Source of the DNA: Pseudoxanthomonas mexicana
Lineage (GTDB): Bacteria; Pseudomonadota; Gammaproteobacteria; Xanthomonadales; Xanthomonadaceae
Assembly (NCBI RefSeq): GCF_010093385.1
Contig: NZ_PDWV01000029.1
Coordinates: 1 to 47,633, forward strand
DNA length: 47,633 bases
Direction of reading: 5' to 3'
Shown: positions 8,136 to 17,399 of the stretch, piece after piece
Numbering within the stretch: position 1 is the first letter of the stretch
Layout: every line of letters begins with the position of its first letter
The notes under the pieces: model-generated
What the model saw: only the letters and a program-made list of their open reading frames with translations
Told to the model about the DNA's origin: nothing
The model's database searches: none
Position numbers and translations under genes: made by a program

Positions 8136-10019
8136 TCAGATGGCGATGGACTTGAGCTTGCGACGGCCACCGTAGATCAGGGTGGCGATGCCGCGGGACA
8201 CGGTGACCGCGGTGAACACGGACGTCAGGATGCCGATGACCATCGTCACCGCGAAGCCCTTCAGTGGGCCGGTGCCGAACGCATACAGCGCCACGCCGGC
8301 CAGCAGCGCGGTCATGTTGGAGTCGAAGATGGTGCCCGACGCCTTGTCGTAACCCGTCGCGATGGCGGCTTGCGGCGGCACGCCCGCCCGCAACTCCTCG
8401 CGTATGCGTTCGTTGATCAGCACGTTGGCGTCCACCGACATGCCGATGGTCAGCGCCAGGCCGGCGAAGCCGGGCAGCGTCATGGTGGCGCCGAACAGCG
8501 ACATCACCGCCACCACCATCACCAGGTTGAGCAACAGCGCCACGCAGGTGATCAGACCGAACATGCGGTAGTACACCAGGAAGAACGCCAGCGCGAAGAC
8601 GAAGGAGTACACCACCGCCTTGGTGCCGCGGGCCACGTTTTCGGCGCCCAGGCTGGGGCCGACCACGCGCTCCTCGATGAAATCCATCGGCGCGGCCAGC
8701 GAGCCCGCGCGCAGCAGCTTGGCCAGGTTGTCGGCCTCGGTCTTCTCCAGGCCCGTGGTCTGGAAGTTCTTGCCGAACACCCCGGCGATGCGGGTGGGCG
8801 CCAGGGCCTCCTCGCGCACGCGCACGCTGCGTACTTCCTTGCCGTCGACCATGGTCACCGTCGGCACGCGCTCGATGTACACCACGGACATCAGTTTGCC
8901 GACGTTGGCGCTGGTGTAGTCGAACATGCGCTGGCCGGCGACGTTGTTGAGGGTCACGTCCACCGCGGGCAGGCCGTTGTTGTCCACGCCGACGCGGGCG
9001 TTGACCATCTCGTCGCCCGACGCCAGCACGCGCTTGTTCAGCAGCACCGGGCCGCCGTTGTCGCGCAGCTGGTAGACCTTGGCTTCCGGCGGGATGCGGC
9101 CGCTGGCGACGGCGTCGGCGGCGTTGCCTTCCACCACGGCGCGGAATTCCAGCGTCGCGGTCGCACCGATCAGGCGCTTGGCCTCGGCGGTGTCCTGCAC
9201 GCCGGGCAGCTGCACGACGACGCGGTCGTTGCCCTGGCGCTGGATGATCGGCTCGGCCACGCCGATCTCGTTGATGCGGTTGCGCAGCGTGGTGAGGTTC
9301 TGCTCGATGGCTTCGCTGGCGATCTGCTCCAACTCCGCCTGCGGCAGGCCGATGGTGATCTGCTGGCCCGCGGCCTGGTAGCTCAGGCCCGAGCCCGCGG
9401 CCAGCGTTCCGCCCGTGTTGCCGCGCGAGCTCAGGGTCTGCGCCAGCACCTGCTGCGCGGCGGCAACGTCTTCGCCATCCGCCAACGTGACCACGATGCT
9501 GTTGTTCGGGCGACGCTCCACGGAGGTGTAACGGATGCGCTTGTCGCGCAGGGTGACGCGCGTATCTTCCAGATAGCCGTCTACGCGCTTGTCCAGCGCG
9601 GCCTTCTGGTCCACCTGCAGCACGAAGTGCACGCCGCCCTGCAGGTCCAGGCCCTGCACCATGGGGCGTGCGCCGAGATTGCCCAGCCAGTCCGGCACGG
9701 TGGACGCAAGGCTCAACGCGACCAGATAGTCATCGCCCAACGTCTTGCGCAGCGCGTCATTGGCCGTGGTCTGCGCTTCCAGGCTCGGCAGGCGCACCAG
9801 CATGCTGGTGGCCTCGGTATCGACTTCCTTGGCCTGCACGCCCGCGTCCTTCAGGGCGGCATCCACGCGCCCGCGCAGGGCGGCATCGATGGCGAAGCCA
9901 CGGTTGGCGGTGATCTGTACGGAGGGATCCTGGGGGTACAGGTTGGGCAGCGCGTACAACGCGCTCGCCAACACGACGATCAGGATCAGGACGTATTTCC
10001 AGCGTGGGAATTCAAGCAT
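8136..10019 (-). CDS. secD: Protein translocase subunit SecD
   Basis: A 627-residue partner of SecF. It begins MLEFPRWKYVLILIVVLASA, matching the family start; an in-frame ATG five codons upstream is less conserved. Features include the GLDLQGGVHFVLQVD block, the large P1 periplasmic domain, and the C-terminal membrane bundle with the TLPGFAGLALTIGMSVDANV motif. The length matches gammaproteobacterial SecD. Gene order yajC-secD-secF is conserved; secF follows after 13 bases. Confidence 0.97.
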   Translation of the reverse strand: MLEFPRWKYVLILIVVLASALYALPNLYPQDPSVQITANRGFAIDAALRGRVDAALKDAGVQAKEVDTEATSMLVRLPSLEAQTTANDALRKTLGDDYLVALSLASTVPDWLGNLGARPMVQGLDLQGGVHFVLQVDQKAALDKRVDGYLEDTRVTLRDKRIRYTSVERRPNNSIVVTLADGEDVAAAQQVLAQTLSSRGNTGGTLAAGSGLSYQAAGQQITIGLPQAELEQIASEAIEQNLTTLRNRINEIGVAEPIIQRQGNDRVVVQLPGVQDTAEAKRLIGATATLEFRAVVEGNAADAVASGRIPPEAKVYQLRDNGGPVLLNKRVLASGDEMVNARVGVDNNGLPAVDVTLNNVAGQRMFDYTSANVGKLMSVVYIERVPTVTMVDGKEVRSVRVREEALAPTRIAGVFGKNFQTTGLEKTEADNLAKLLRAGSLAAPMDFIEERVVGPSLGAENVARGTKAVVYSFVFALAFFLVYYRMFGLITCVALLLNLVMVVAVMSLFGATMTLPGFAGLALTIGMSVDANVLINERIREELRAGVPPQAAIATGYDKASGTIFDSNMTALLAGVALYAFGTGPLKGFAVTMVIGILTSVFTAVTVSRGIATLIYGGRRKLKSIAI

Positions 10020-10119
10020 CGGGGCGACCCGCACAGGCCCTTCCCGGGCATGCGCTCAGCAATGGTTCGGATGGAAACGCAGGATCCGCACCGCCGCACG
10101 GGCGGCGGTGCGGGATGGA

Positions 10120-10458
10120 TCAGGCGGACTTCAGCGTGCCCTTCGGCAGCACGTTGCCCACGGCGGCCTTCTGCACGCGCACACGCACGTTGTCGGCCAC
10201 TTCCAGGGTGACGAAGTTGTCGCCGATGTCGGTCACCGTGCCGGCGATGCCGCCGGAGGTGATGACCTCGTCGCCCTTGGACAGCTTGTCCAGCATGGCG
10301 CGGTGCTCCTTGGCGCGCTTCATTTGCGGGCGGATCATCAGGAAATACATGATGGCGATCAGCGCGATCGGCATCAGCAGGCCGAAGCCGCCCATGCCCG
10401 GCTGGGCCGGCGCGGCCTGGGCGAACACGGGGGCAACGAAGAAATCAAGCAGATTCAT
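10120..10458 (-). CDS. yajC: Preprotein translocase accessory subunit YajC
   Basis: A 112-residue single-pass inner-membrane protein that associates with SecDF. One hydrophobic helix is present (GLLMPIALIAIMYFLMIRPQ), followed by the family's cytoplasmic domain with KRAKEHRAMLDKLSKGDEV and ITSGGIAGTV. The start at MNLLDFFVAPVFAQ fits the usual length; longer in-frame extensions run into repeat DNA and are not credible. It sits 100 bases upstream of secD on the same strand, but is separated from tgt by 447 bases of repeats. Confidence 0.96.
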   Translation of the reverse strand: MNLLDFFVAPVFAQAAPAQPGMGGFGLLMPIALIAIMYFLMIRPQMKRAKEHRAMLDKLSKGDEVITSGGIAGTVTDIGDNFVTLEVADNVRVRVQKAAVGNVLPKGTLKSA

Positions 10459-10905
10459 GGACTTGTCCAGTCGGTATCGAAAGCAGCCGGGGATTATGCC
10501 ACGCGCCGGGAGGGCCCGCCCGGCCTCCCCTGTCGGCCCGGACCCGAAAAGACCGCGTCGGCGCCGGATGGTTCCCGGTCGGCGCCCGAAAGCGGCCCCG
10601 CCGAAGGACTCCGCCTTGTCCTGTAAGCGTGTGGCAGCGCCGCTCGCGCCCTGGGGGGGGATGCCGTCAAGGTGCCCAAGGGGAAGCACGCGGGCATGGC
10701 CCGCTCCTACAAAAGGCCTCTGGCGCATCGCGGGCTTGGCTTGCGCCCCCCAGACGCCTGTTGATGCGTCGTGGGCAACAGCGACCTCCGCCGAACCGAA
10801 CCTCGCTCTGTAGGAGCGCCCCATGGGCGCGATGCTCTTACGCACGACCCACGGAAAGCATCGCGGGCATGGCCCGCTCCTACAGGCGGGAAGGAGATGC
10901 GACGA
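10459..10905. repeat. Gene-free stretch with three REP-like elements between tgt and yajC
   Basis: This 447-base gap holds no convincing gene. It contains three arms of the TGTAGGAGC family: 10686-10711, 10809-10836 and 10857-10884. The last two form an inverted pair, TGTAGGAGCGCCCCATGGGC against GGGCATGGCCCGCTCCTACA. The first is a near-duplicate of the third and is probably an orphan arm. The elements interrupt an operon that is usually compact, so they were probably inserted later (inference). Confidence 0.8.
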
Positions 10906-12078
<1,173 letters not shown>

Positions 12079-12124
12079 TCATCCCGGCGCAGGCCGGGAA
12101 AACGGTAGATGGAAAGTCGCGCGC

Positions 12125-13159
12125 TCATTGCGTGTGCTCTGGAAACAGGAGCATCGCGTCTCCGTAGGAAAAGAACCGGTACTGTTCGCGCACCGCATGG
12201 GCGTAGGCGGCCATGATCCGGTCCTTGCCGGCGAACGCGCTGACCAGCATCAGCAGCGTGCTTTCCGGCAGGTGGAAATTGGTGACCATCGCATCGACGC
12301 TGCGGATGCGGTAGCCGGGGAAGATGAAGATCTGCGTCTCGCCGGCGAACGGTTGCAGTTCGCCGTCCCGCATGGCGGACTCCAGCGCACGCACGACCGT
12401 GGTGCCCACCGCGATGACGCGCCCGCCGCGGGCGCGCGTCGCGCGCACCTGCTCGACCAGCGCTGCGCCGACATTGAGCCACTCGCTGTGCATGCGGTGT
12501 TCGTGGATGTTGTCCACGCGCATCGGCTGGAACGTACCGGCACCGACATGCAGCGTCACGTGGCCGAATTCGACGCCGCGGTCGCGCAGCGCGGCAAGCA
12601 GCGCATCGTCGAAGTGCAGGCCCGCGGTCGGCGCCGCGACCGCGCCCAGTTCGCGCGCGAACACGGTCTGATAGCGCTCGTCGTCGTCCTGCCCGGGCGC
12701 ACGCTGTATGTAGGGCGGCAGCGGCAGGCGCCCGGCCTTCTGCAGCCAGCTTTCCAGCGAATCCGGGACATGGAAGCGCAGCTGGTAGAACTCGCCGTCG
12801 CGGCCGACCACTTCCGCTTCGCCGCCGGCATCCAGCTGGATGCGGCTGCCCGGCTTAAGCGACTTGCTGGCGCCCACCTGCGCCCGCGCGGCGTTCTCAG
12901 GCAACAGGCGCTCGATCAGGATCTCCACGCGGCCGCCGCTTTCCTTCTGCCCGAACAGGCGAGCAGGAATCACGCGTGTGTCGTTGAAAACCAGCAGATC
13001 GCCCGGCTGCAGCCATTCGGGCAGGTCGCGGACGTGGCGATCCGCGAATGGCGCGTCGCCCGGCGGCACCACCAGCATTCGGCTGGCGGAACGCTCCGGC
13101 AGCGGCGCCTGGGCGATCAGCGCCTCGGGCAGGTCGAAATGAAAATCGGACTTCTTCAC
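12125..13159 (-). CDS. queA: S-adenosylmethionine:tRNA ribosyltransferase-isomerase QueA
   Basis: A 344-residue enzyme that transfers and isomerises the ribosyl part of SAM onto preQ1 in tRNA to make epoxyqueuosine. The opening [17 protein letters not shown], the [18 protein letters not shown] block, TAGLHFD and VGAGTFQP are family hallmarks. It is the first gene of the queA-tgt-yajC-secD-secF operon. A divergent regulator ends about 60 bases away at 13219 (same strand upstream), so the operon promoter should lie in or just beyond 13160-13218. Confidence 0.97.
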   Translation of the reverse strand: MKKSDFHFDLPEALIAQAPLPERSASRMLVVPPGDAPFADRHVRDLPEWLQPGDLLVFNDTRVIPARLFGQKESGGRVEILIERLLPENAARAQVGASKSLKPGSRIQLDAGGEAEVVGRDGEFYQLRFHVPDSLESWLQKAGRLPLPPYIQRAPGQDDDERYQTVFARELGAVAAPTAGLHFDDALLAALRDRGVEFGHVTLHVGAGTFQPMRVDNIHEHRMHSEWLNVGAALVEQVRATRARGGRVIAVGTTVVRALESAMRDGELQPFAGETQIFIFPGYRIRSVDAMVTNFHLPESTLLMLVSAFAGKDRIMAAYAHAVREQYRFFSYGDAMLLFPEHTQ

Positions 13160-13218
13160 GGTCGGGGCCTTGCGGGGGCGTGCATTGTACGTGACCGGCC
13201 CGCGCGGCCCGGCGCCGC

Positions 13219-13650
13219 TCAGCGCTCGAACTTGGTCGACAGCACGATGGACGAGGTGGTGCGCTCGACGCCCTCCAGCGCGCCGATGCGGTCGGTCAGC
13301 AGGTCCATGTCGCCGACGCTGGGCACCGCCCCGATGGCGATCAGGTCGTGGCTGCCGCTGACCGAATGCAGCACGCGCAGCTCCGGCATGGCGCGCAGGG
13401 CGGCGACCACCGAGGTCATCTGCTTGGGATGCACGGCGATCATGATGTGCGCGCGCAGGTGGCTGCGGTCGTACTCGTCATGGACGCGGACGGTGTAACC
13501 GCTGATCACACCCTCGCGTTCCAGCCGCTCGATCCGGCTCTGCACCGTGGTCCGCGAGAGGTTCAGCCGGCGGGCGATCTGGGCGGTGGAGGCGCGCGCG
13601 TTCTCACGGAGCACTGAGAGCAGCTGCTGGTCGGCGTCGGTGAGCTTCAT
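13219..13650 (-). CDS. Lrp/AsnC-family transcriptional regulator
   Basis: A 143-residue feast/famine regulator. The N-terminal winged helix-turn-helix (residues about 4-50, with [19 protein letters not shown]) is followed by an RAM/AsnC ligand-binding domain ending [16 protein letters not shown]. Such regulators usually sense amino acids. It is transcribed divergently from a class-III aminotransferase, and a perfect 9-base-arm palindrome lies 12 bases before its start codon, so autoregulation and control of the aminotransferase are likely (inference). Confidence 0.93.
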   Translation of the reverse strand: MKLTDADQQLLSVLRENARASTAQIARRLNLSRTTVQSRIERLEREGVISGYTVRVHDEYDRSHLRAHIMIAVHPKQMTSVVAALRAMPELRVLHSVSGSHDLIAIGAVPSVGDMDLLTDRIGALEGVERTTSSIVLSTKFER

Positions 13651-13661
13651 GGGGGGCTTTG

Positions 13662-13680
13662 TTTCGTCGAATCGACGAAA
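13662..13680. promoter_or_regulatory. Perfect palindrome, candidate Lrp-type operator
   Basis: TTTCGTCGA-A-TCGACGAAA: nine-base arms around a single central base, in the divergent gap between the regulator and the aminotransferase. Its size and symmetry suit a dimeric Lrp/AsnC site. Confidence 0.6.
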
Positions 13681-13707
13681 TATCCATGAATTTAGCGCAG
13701 ATCACAA

Positions 13708-13750
13708 CTGTCAAGCGACGAGTTAATCCCGATAATAGGGGTTTGCCCCT
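13708..13750 (+). promoter_or_regulatory. Candidate promoter and leader hairpin of the aminotransferase
   Basis: A -35-like CTGTCA (13708-13713) and a -10-like GATAAT (13731-13736) are spaced 17 bases apart. A small inverted repeat AGGGG-TTTG-CCCCT follows at 13737-13750, near the expected transcription start and about 19 bases before the ATG. Confidence 0.45.
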
Positions 13751-13768
13751 CTTTTCCGGAGCTACGCC

Positions 13769-15265
13769 ATGGCCCTGACCGACGCCCTCGCCCCCCTGCG
13801 CGCCCACAAGGGCCAGCGCCTGACATATGGCCTGGACGATGCCACCGTCGAACGCCTGGCCAAGGGCCACCCGGACCTCGCCGCCGTCATCGAGGTCGCC
13901 GCCGCCGAGCACGCACGCCTGAAGGACGAGTTCGCCGAACTGTTCGACCTGGATGAAGCCGAGCAGCTGCGCGCCGTGCAGGCCGGCTACGTCAACTTCT
14001 ATGCCGACGACGCGGTCAACCCGTACATCGCACTGGCCGCGCGTGGCCCCTGGGTGGTCACCCTCAATGGCGCCGTGCTGTACGACGCCGGCGGCTACGG
14101 CATGCTGGGCTTCGGCCACACGCCGGCCGCCGTGCTCGACGCAATGGCCCGCCCGCAGGTGATGGCCAACATCATGACCCCCAGCCTGTCGCAGCTGCGC
14201 TTCGACCGCGCCCTGCGCAAGGAGATCGGCCACACCCGTGGCGGCTGCCCGTTCGCGAAGTTCCTGTGCCTCAACTCGGGTTCCGAATCGGTCGGCCTGG
14301 CCGCACGCATCGCCGACATCAACAGCAAGCTGATGACTGACCCGGACGGCCGCCATGCCGGCCGCACCATCAAGCGCATCGTGGTGAAGGGCAGCTTCCA
14401 CGGCCGCACCGAGCGTCCGGCGCTGTACTCGGACTCCTCGCGCAAGTCCTATCAGCAGCACCTGGCCAGCTACCGCGGCGAAGATTCGGTCATCGCAATC
14501 CCGCCGTACGACGTGGATGCGCTGAAGCAGGCCTTCGCCGATGCGGAGGCCAAGGGCTGGTTCGTCGAAGCCGTGTTCCTGGAGCCGGTGATGGGCGAAG
14601 GCGACCCGGGCCGTTCCGTGCCGCCGGCGTTCTACGCAGCCGCGCGGGAACTGACCCGCAGCCACGGCAGCCTGTTCCTGGTGGATTCGATCCAGGCCGG
14701 CCTGCGCGCGCACGGCGTGCTGTCCATCGTCGACTACCCCGGCTTCGAGGGCCTGGACGCGCCGGATATGGAGACCTACTCCAAGGCGCTGAACGCCGCG
14801 CAGTACCCGCTATCGGTGCTCGCCGTGAACGAGCGGGCCGCCGGCCTGTACCGCAAGGGCGTGTACGGCAACACCATGACCACCAACCCGCGTGCGCTGG
14901 ACGTGGCCTGCGCCACCCTAGCCCAGCTGACCCCGCAGGTACGCGAGAACATCCGCAAGCGCGGCGTCGAAGCGGTGCAGAAGCTGCAGCAGTTGCAGGC
15001 GGAACTGGGCGGACTGATCACCAACGTGCAGGGCACCGGCCTGCTGTTCTCGTGCGAACTGTCGCCGGTCTTCAAGTGCTACGGTGCCGGCTCCACCGAG
15101 GAATGGCTGCGCCAGCACGGCCTGAACGTCATCCATGGCGGCGCCAACTCGCTGCGCTTCACCCCGCACTTCGCGATGGATGCCGAAGAGCTGGACCTGC
15201 TGGTCGGCATGGTGGGCAAGGCGCTGCGCGAAGGCCCGCGCATCAGCCAGGCCGTGGCGGCCTGA
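13769..15265 (+). CDS. Class-III PLP-dependent aminotransferase
   Basis: A 498-residue fold-type I aminotransferase. Visible features are the DAGGYGMLGFGHTP block near residue 110, the LNSGSES PLP-phosphate loop, the GSFHGRTERPALYS segment, the cofactor Asp in FLVDSIQAGLRAHG and the Schiff-base lysine in YSKALNAAQYPL. The Asp motif is DSIQ rather than the usual DEVQ, and an extra N-terminal region of about 70 residues precedes the fold, so it belongs to a divergent branch. The substrate cannot be read from sequence; a lysine- or ornithine-type omega-amino acid is possible. A GGAG-like ribosome site precedes the ATG and a strong terminator follows the gene. Confidence 0.88.
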   Translation: MALTDALAPLRAHKGQRLTYGLDDATVERLAKGHPDLAAVIEVAAAEHARLKDEFAELFDLDEAEQLRAVQAGYVNFYADDAVNPYIALAARGPWVVTLNGAVLYDAGGYGMLGFGHTPAAVLDAMARPQVMANIMTPSLSQLRFDRALRKEIGHTRGGCPFAKFLCLNSGSESVGLAARIADINSKLMTDPDGRHAGRTIKRIVVKGSFHGRTERPALYSDSSRKSYQQHLASYRGEDSVIAIPPYDVDALKQAFADAEAKGWFVEAVFLEPVMGEGDPGRSVPPAFYAAARELTRSHGSLFLVDSIQAGLRAHGVLSIVDYPGFEGLDAPDMETYSKALNAAQYPLSVLAVNERAAGLYRKGVYGNTMTTNPRALDVACATLAQLTPQVRENIRKRGVEAVQKLQQLQAELGGLITNVQGTGLLFSCELSPVFKCYGAGSTEEWLRQHGLNVIHGGANSLRFTPHFAMDAEELDLLVGMVGKALREGPRISQAVAA

Positions 15266-15286
15266 TTTCCGCAGACGCCTCACGGA

Positions 15287-15317
15287 AAAGGCGAGCTTCG
15301 GCTCGCCTTTTTCTTTT
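15287..15317 (+). terminator. Rho-independent terminator of the aminotransferase
   Basis: Stem AAAGGCGAGC/GCTCGCCTTT with a TTCG tetraloop, followed by TTCTTTT. Confidence 0.92.
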
Positions 15318-15318
15318 C

Positions 15319-15378
15319 CGTAGGGCGGGCCCTGGCCCGCCGCCCGGATCCCGCCGGTGGGCCAAGGCCCACCCTACG
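15319..15378. repeat. GTAGGGCGGGCC-type inverted repeat
   Basis: GTAGGGCGGGCCCTGGCCCG and GGGCCAAGGCCCACCCTAC form an imperfect inverted pair. This is a second repeat family, distinct from TGTAGGAGC. Its right end supplies the TAG stop codon of the pyrophosphatase gene on the minus strand. Confidence 0.75.
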
Positions 15379-15988
15379 GTTGTGCGCTGAAACGCTCCAG
15401 CGACGCCTGGATCAGCGCCTTCGCTTCCTTCGCATCGCCATAGCCGTTGAGCTGGACCGGATTGCGCCCTTTCGGCAGATCCTTGTAGATGCGGAAGAAC
15501 GCCTCGATGCGATCCCGTTCGATCTGCGGCAGATCGGCCAGGTCGCGGATGCCGGCATAGGTGGGATCGACCTTGTCGGTGGGCACGCCGATGATCTTCT
15601 CGTCGTGCTCGCCGTCATCGAGCATGCGCAGCACGCCGATAGGCCGGAACTTCACCAGCACGCCCGGATGCAGCGGCTCGCGCGTCAGCACCAGCGCGTC
15701 CAGCGGATCGCCGTCGCCGGCCAGCGTGCGCGGCATCGACCCGTAGTTGGCGGGATACGCCACCGGCATCGACTGGAACCGGTCGACGAAGACCAGCCCC
15801 TCGTCGTTGATCTCGTACTTGGTGAAGCGGCCCGCCGGGATCTCCACGGCCAGAAGCACCTCCTCCGGCGCGGCCTCGGGCTGCTGGGCGAGGAACGGAT
15901 GGCGGATGTGGGCTTCGCGCGCGTGGGCAGCGCCCGGCGATACGGCGAGCATCATCGCGAGCAACAGCGGGGTCATGCGCTTCGACAT
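15374..15988 (-). CDS. Exported family I inorganic pyrophosphatase
   Basis: A 204-residue soluble pyrophosphatase that splits pyrophosphate to two phosphates. The signature DGDPLDALVL is intact, and EIPAGRFTKYEI and PANYGSMPRTL match the active-site strands. Unlike cytoplasmic PPases it begins with a clear signal peptide (MSKRMTPLLLAMMLAVSPGAAHA), so it should act in the periplasm. The ATG at 15988 was chosen for this signal; an upstream in-frame ATG overlaps the phosphoesterase gene. It is the last gene of a three-gene operon with a phosphoesterase (32-base gap) and a phytase-like lipoprotein, which suggests it recovers phosphate from extracellular pyrophosphate. Confidence 0.9.
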   Translation of the reverse strand: MSKRMTPLLLAMMLAVSPGAAHAREAHIRHPFLAQQPEAAPEEVLLAVEIPAGRFTKYEINDEGLVFVDRFQSMPVAYPANYGSMPRTLAGDGDPLDALVLTREPLHPGVLVKFRPIGVLRMLDDGEHDEKIIGVPTDKVDPTYAGIRDLADLPQIERDRIEAFFRIYKDLPKGRNPVQLNGYGDAKEAKALIQASLERFSAQP

Positions 15989-16020
15989 GCCGAACGTCCT
16001 TGGATAGTCAGAGGAAGAGG

Positions 16021-17379
16021 TCATTCCCAGCACCGGTCGGCGCGGCCCTTCAGGGTCTCGGCACGGGTGCAGGTACGTTCTTCGATGCGGCCTTCCGCAT
16101 GCTCGACAAGCTGCTTGCCGGCCGCTCCGCCGTCGACTAGGTCGAAGGCATCGTAGAGACGGCCTGTCGCCGTGCGGGCTTCGTAACGCAGGCGCGGCCC
16201 ATCGAAGCGCAGTACCTGGAACAACTGGGTGTCCTCGGCGACCGGCCGCATGGTCTTGCGCGCTTCCTCGGAAAGCCGGTACTGCTTGGCGCCGGTGACC
16301 GACACAACGAACACCGGCGTCGGTGCTTCGTTCCTCAGGCGGCCGTAGACGTGGTCATGGCCCTGCAGCACCAGGTCCACCTTGCGCTTGCGGATCACCG
16401 GCAGCAGGTGCTGGCGCAGCAGCACGTTGTCGCGCCCTTCGCGCGGGGAGAAGAACGGCTGATGGGTCAGCACGATGCTCCAGCGGTGCGGATTCGACGC
16501 CAGCGCCTGGTCCAGCCACGCGGCCTGCGCCTTCGCCGTGCCCAGGTCGAGCGCGGAGGTGCCATCGATCACGACCACGCGCACGTCCTGGTAGTCGAAC
16601 CAGTACGTCGTGCGCCTGGCCTGCGCCACGCCATTGCCCGGCAGCGCGAACGTCACCGGCCAGTGCGCGCCCAGCACGCGGCGCTCCTGCGGCGTGTCCT
16701 CGAACTCCTCGAAGTATTCGTGGTTGCCCGGCGCCGGCGCCACGACCAGCGAGGTCGGCAACACCTCGTTGGCTTCGAACCACTCGCCCCACTCGTTGTC
16801 GTCCTCGCCGTCGCCGCCGCTGACCAGGTCGCCGGCAAACAGGGCCAGGCGCGCCTCCGGTGCCGCGCGCATCGCTTCGCGCACCATCCGTGTGGTCAGG
16901 CTGACGTTCTTGTTCTGGGTGTCGCCGAAGTACAGCAGCGTCAGCGGCGCAGTCGCCGCGGCCGCCGTGCGGGTGTGATGCCAGGCGCTCCAGGTGCGGT
17001 CGCCCTGTACGCGCCAGGCGTACAGGGTGTCGGGCTGCAGGCCGTCGACGTCCGCGCGATGGTGGTGGGCTTCGCCGTTCTCGGTCTTCAGCGGCGTACT
17101 GGTCGCCTCGATCCGGCGCGGCTCACCCATGTCGGGCGAGTCGCCGGCGACGACGATCTCCAGCTGCGGCGCGCTGACACGCGTGTCGGTGCGCCAGGCC
17201 ACCGAGAAGCCCGTGGACGCATCCTGCGCGGGCGAGGCCACGATGCGGTCCGGAAAGCCGCTCGGCGCGTAACGCACCACGCCCTTGGGCACGCGGGTGT
17301 TCGGTTCGGGCCGGCGCGCTTCCTGCGCCAGGGTCGTCGCGCAGAAGCCCAGCAACAGCGCGGACAGCACCCACCTCAT
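16021..17379 (-). CDS. Exported purple-acid-type metallophosphoesterase
   Basis: A 452-residue periplasmic or secreted phosphatase. A signal peptide (VLSALLLGFCATTLAQ) precedes a fibronectin-like N-terminal domain (about residues 45-140, with LQPDTLYAWRVQGD), as in purple acid phosphatases. The catalytic domain has the metal ligands in order: FGDTQNK, AGDLVSGG, PGNHEYF, THQPF and GHDHVYGR. The start at MRWVLSALLLG was chosen for the signal peptide. The gene begins 20 bases after the phytase-like gene and is followed by the exported pyrophosphatase, so a role in freeing phosphate from organic esters is likely. Confidence 0.9.
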   Translation of the reverse strand: MRWVLSALLLGFCATTLAQEARRPEPNTRVPKGVVRYAPSGFPDRIVASPAQDASTGFSVAWRTDTRVSAPQLEIVVAGDSPDMGEPRRIEATSTPLKTENGEAHHHRADVDGLQPDTLYAWRVQGDRTWSAWHHTRTAAAATAPLTLLYFGDTQNKNVSLTTRMVREAMRAAPEARLALFAGDLVSGGDGEDDNEWGEWFEANEVLPTSLVVAPAPGNHEYFEEFEDTPQERRVLGAHWPVTFALPGNGVAQARRTTYWFDYQDVRVVVIDGTSALDLGTAKAQAAWLDQALASNPHRWSIVLTHQPFFSPREGRDNVLLRQHLLPVIRKRKVDLVLQGHDHVYGRLRNEAPTPVFVVSVTGAKQYRLSEEARKTMRPVAEDTQLFQVLRFDGPRLRYEARTATGRLYDAFDLVDGGAAGKQLVEHAEGRIEERTCTRAETLKGRADRCWE

Positions 17380-17399
17380 TACCGCACCCCCTGCACGCT

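Noticed and set aside
7962-10211. 749-codon open frame opposite secD
   Set aside because: Low-complexity His/Gln/Val translation antisense to an unambiguous secD.
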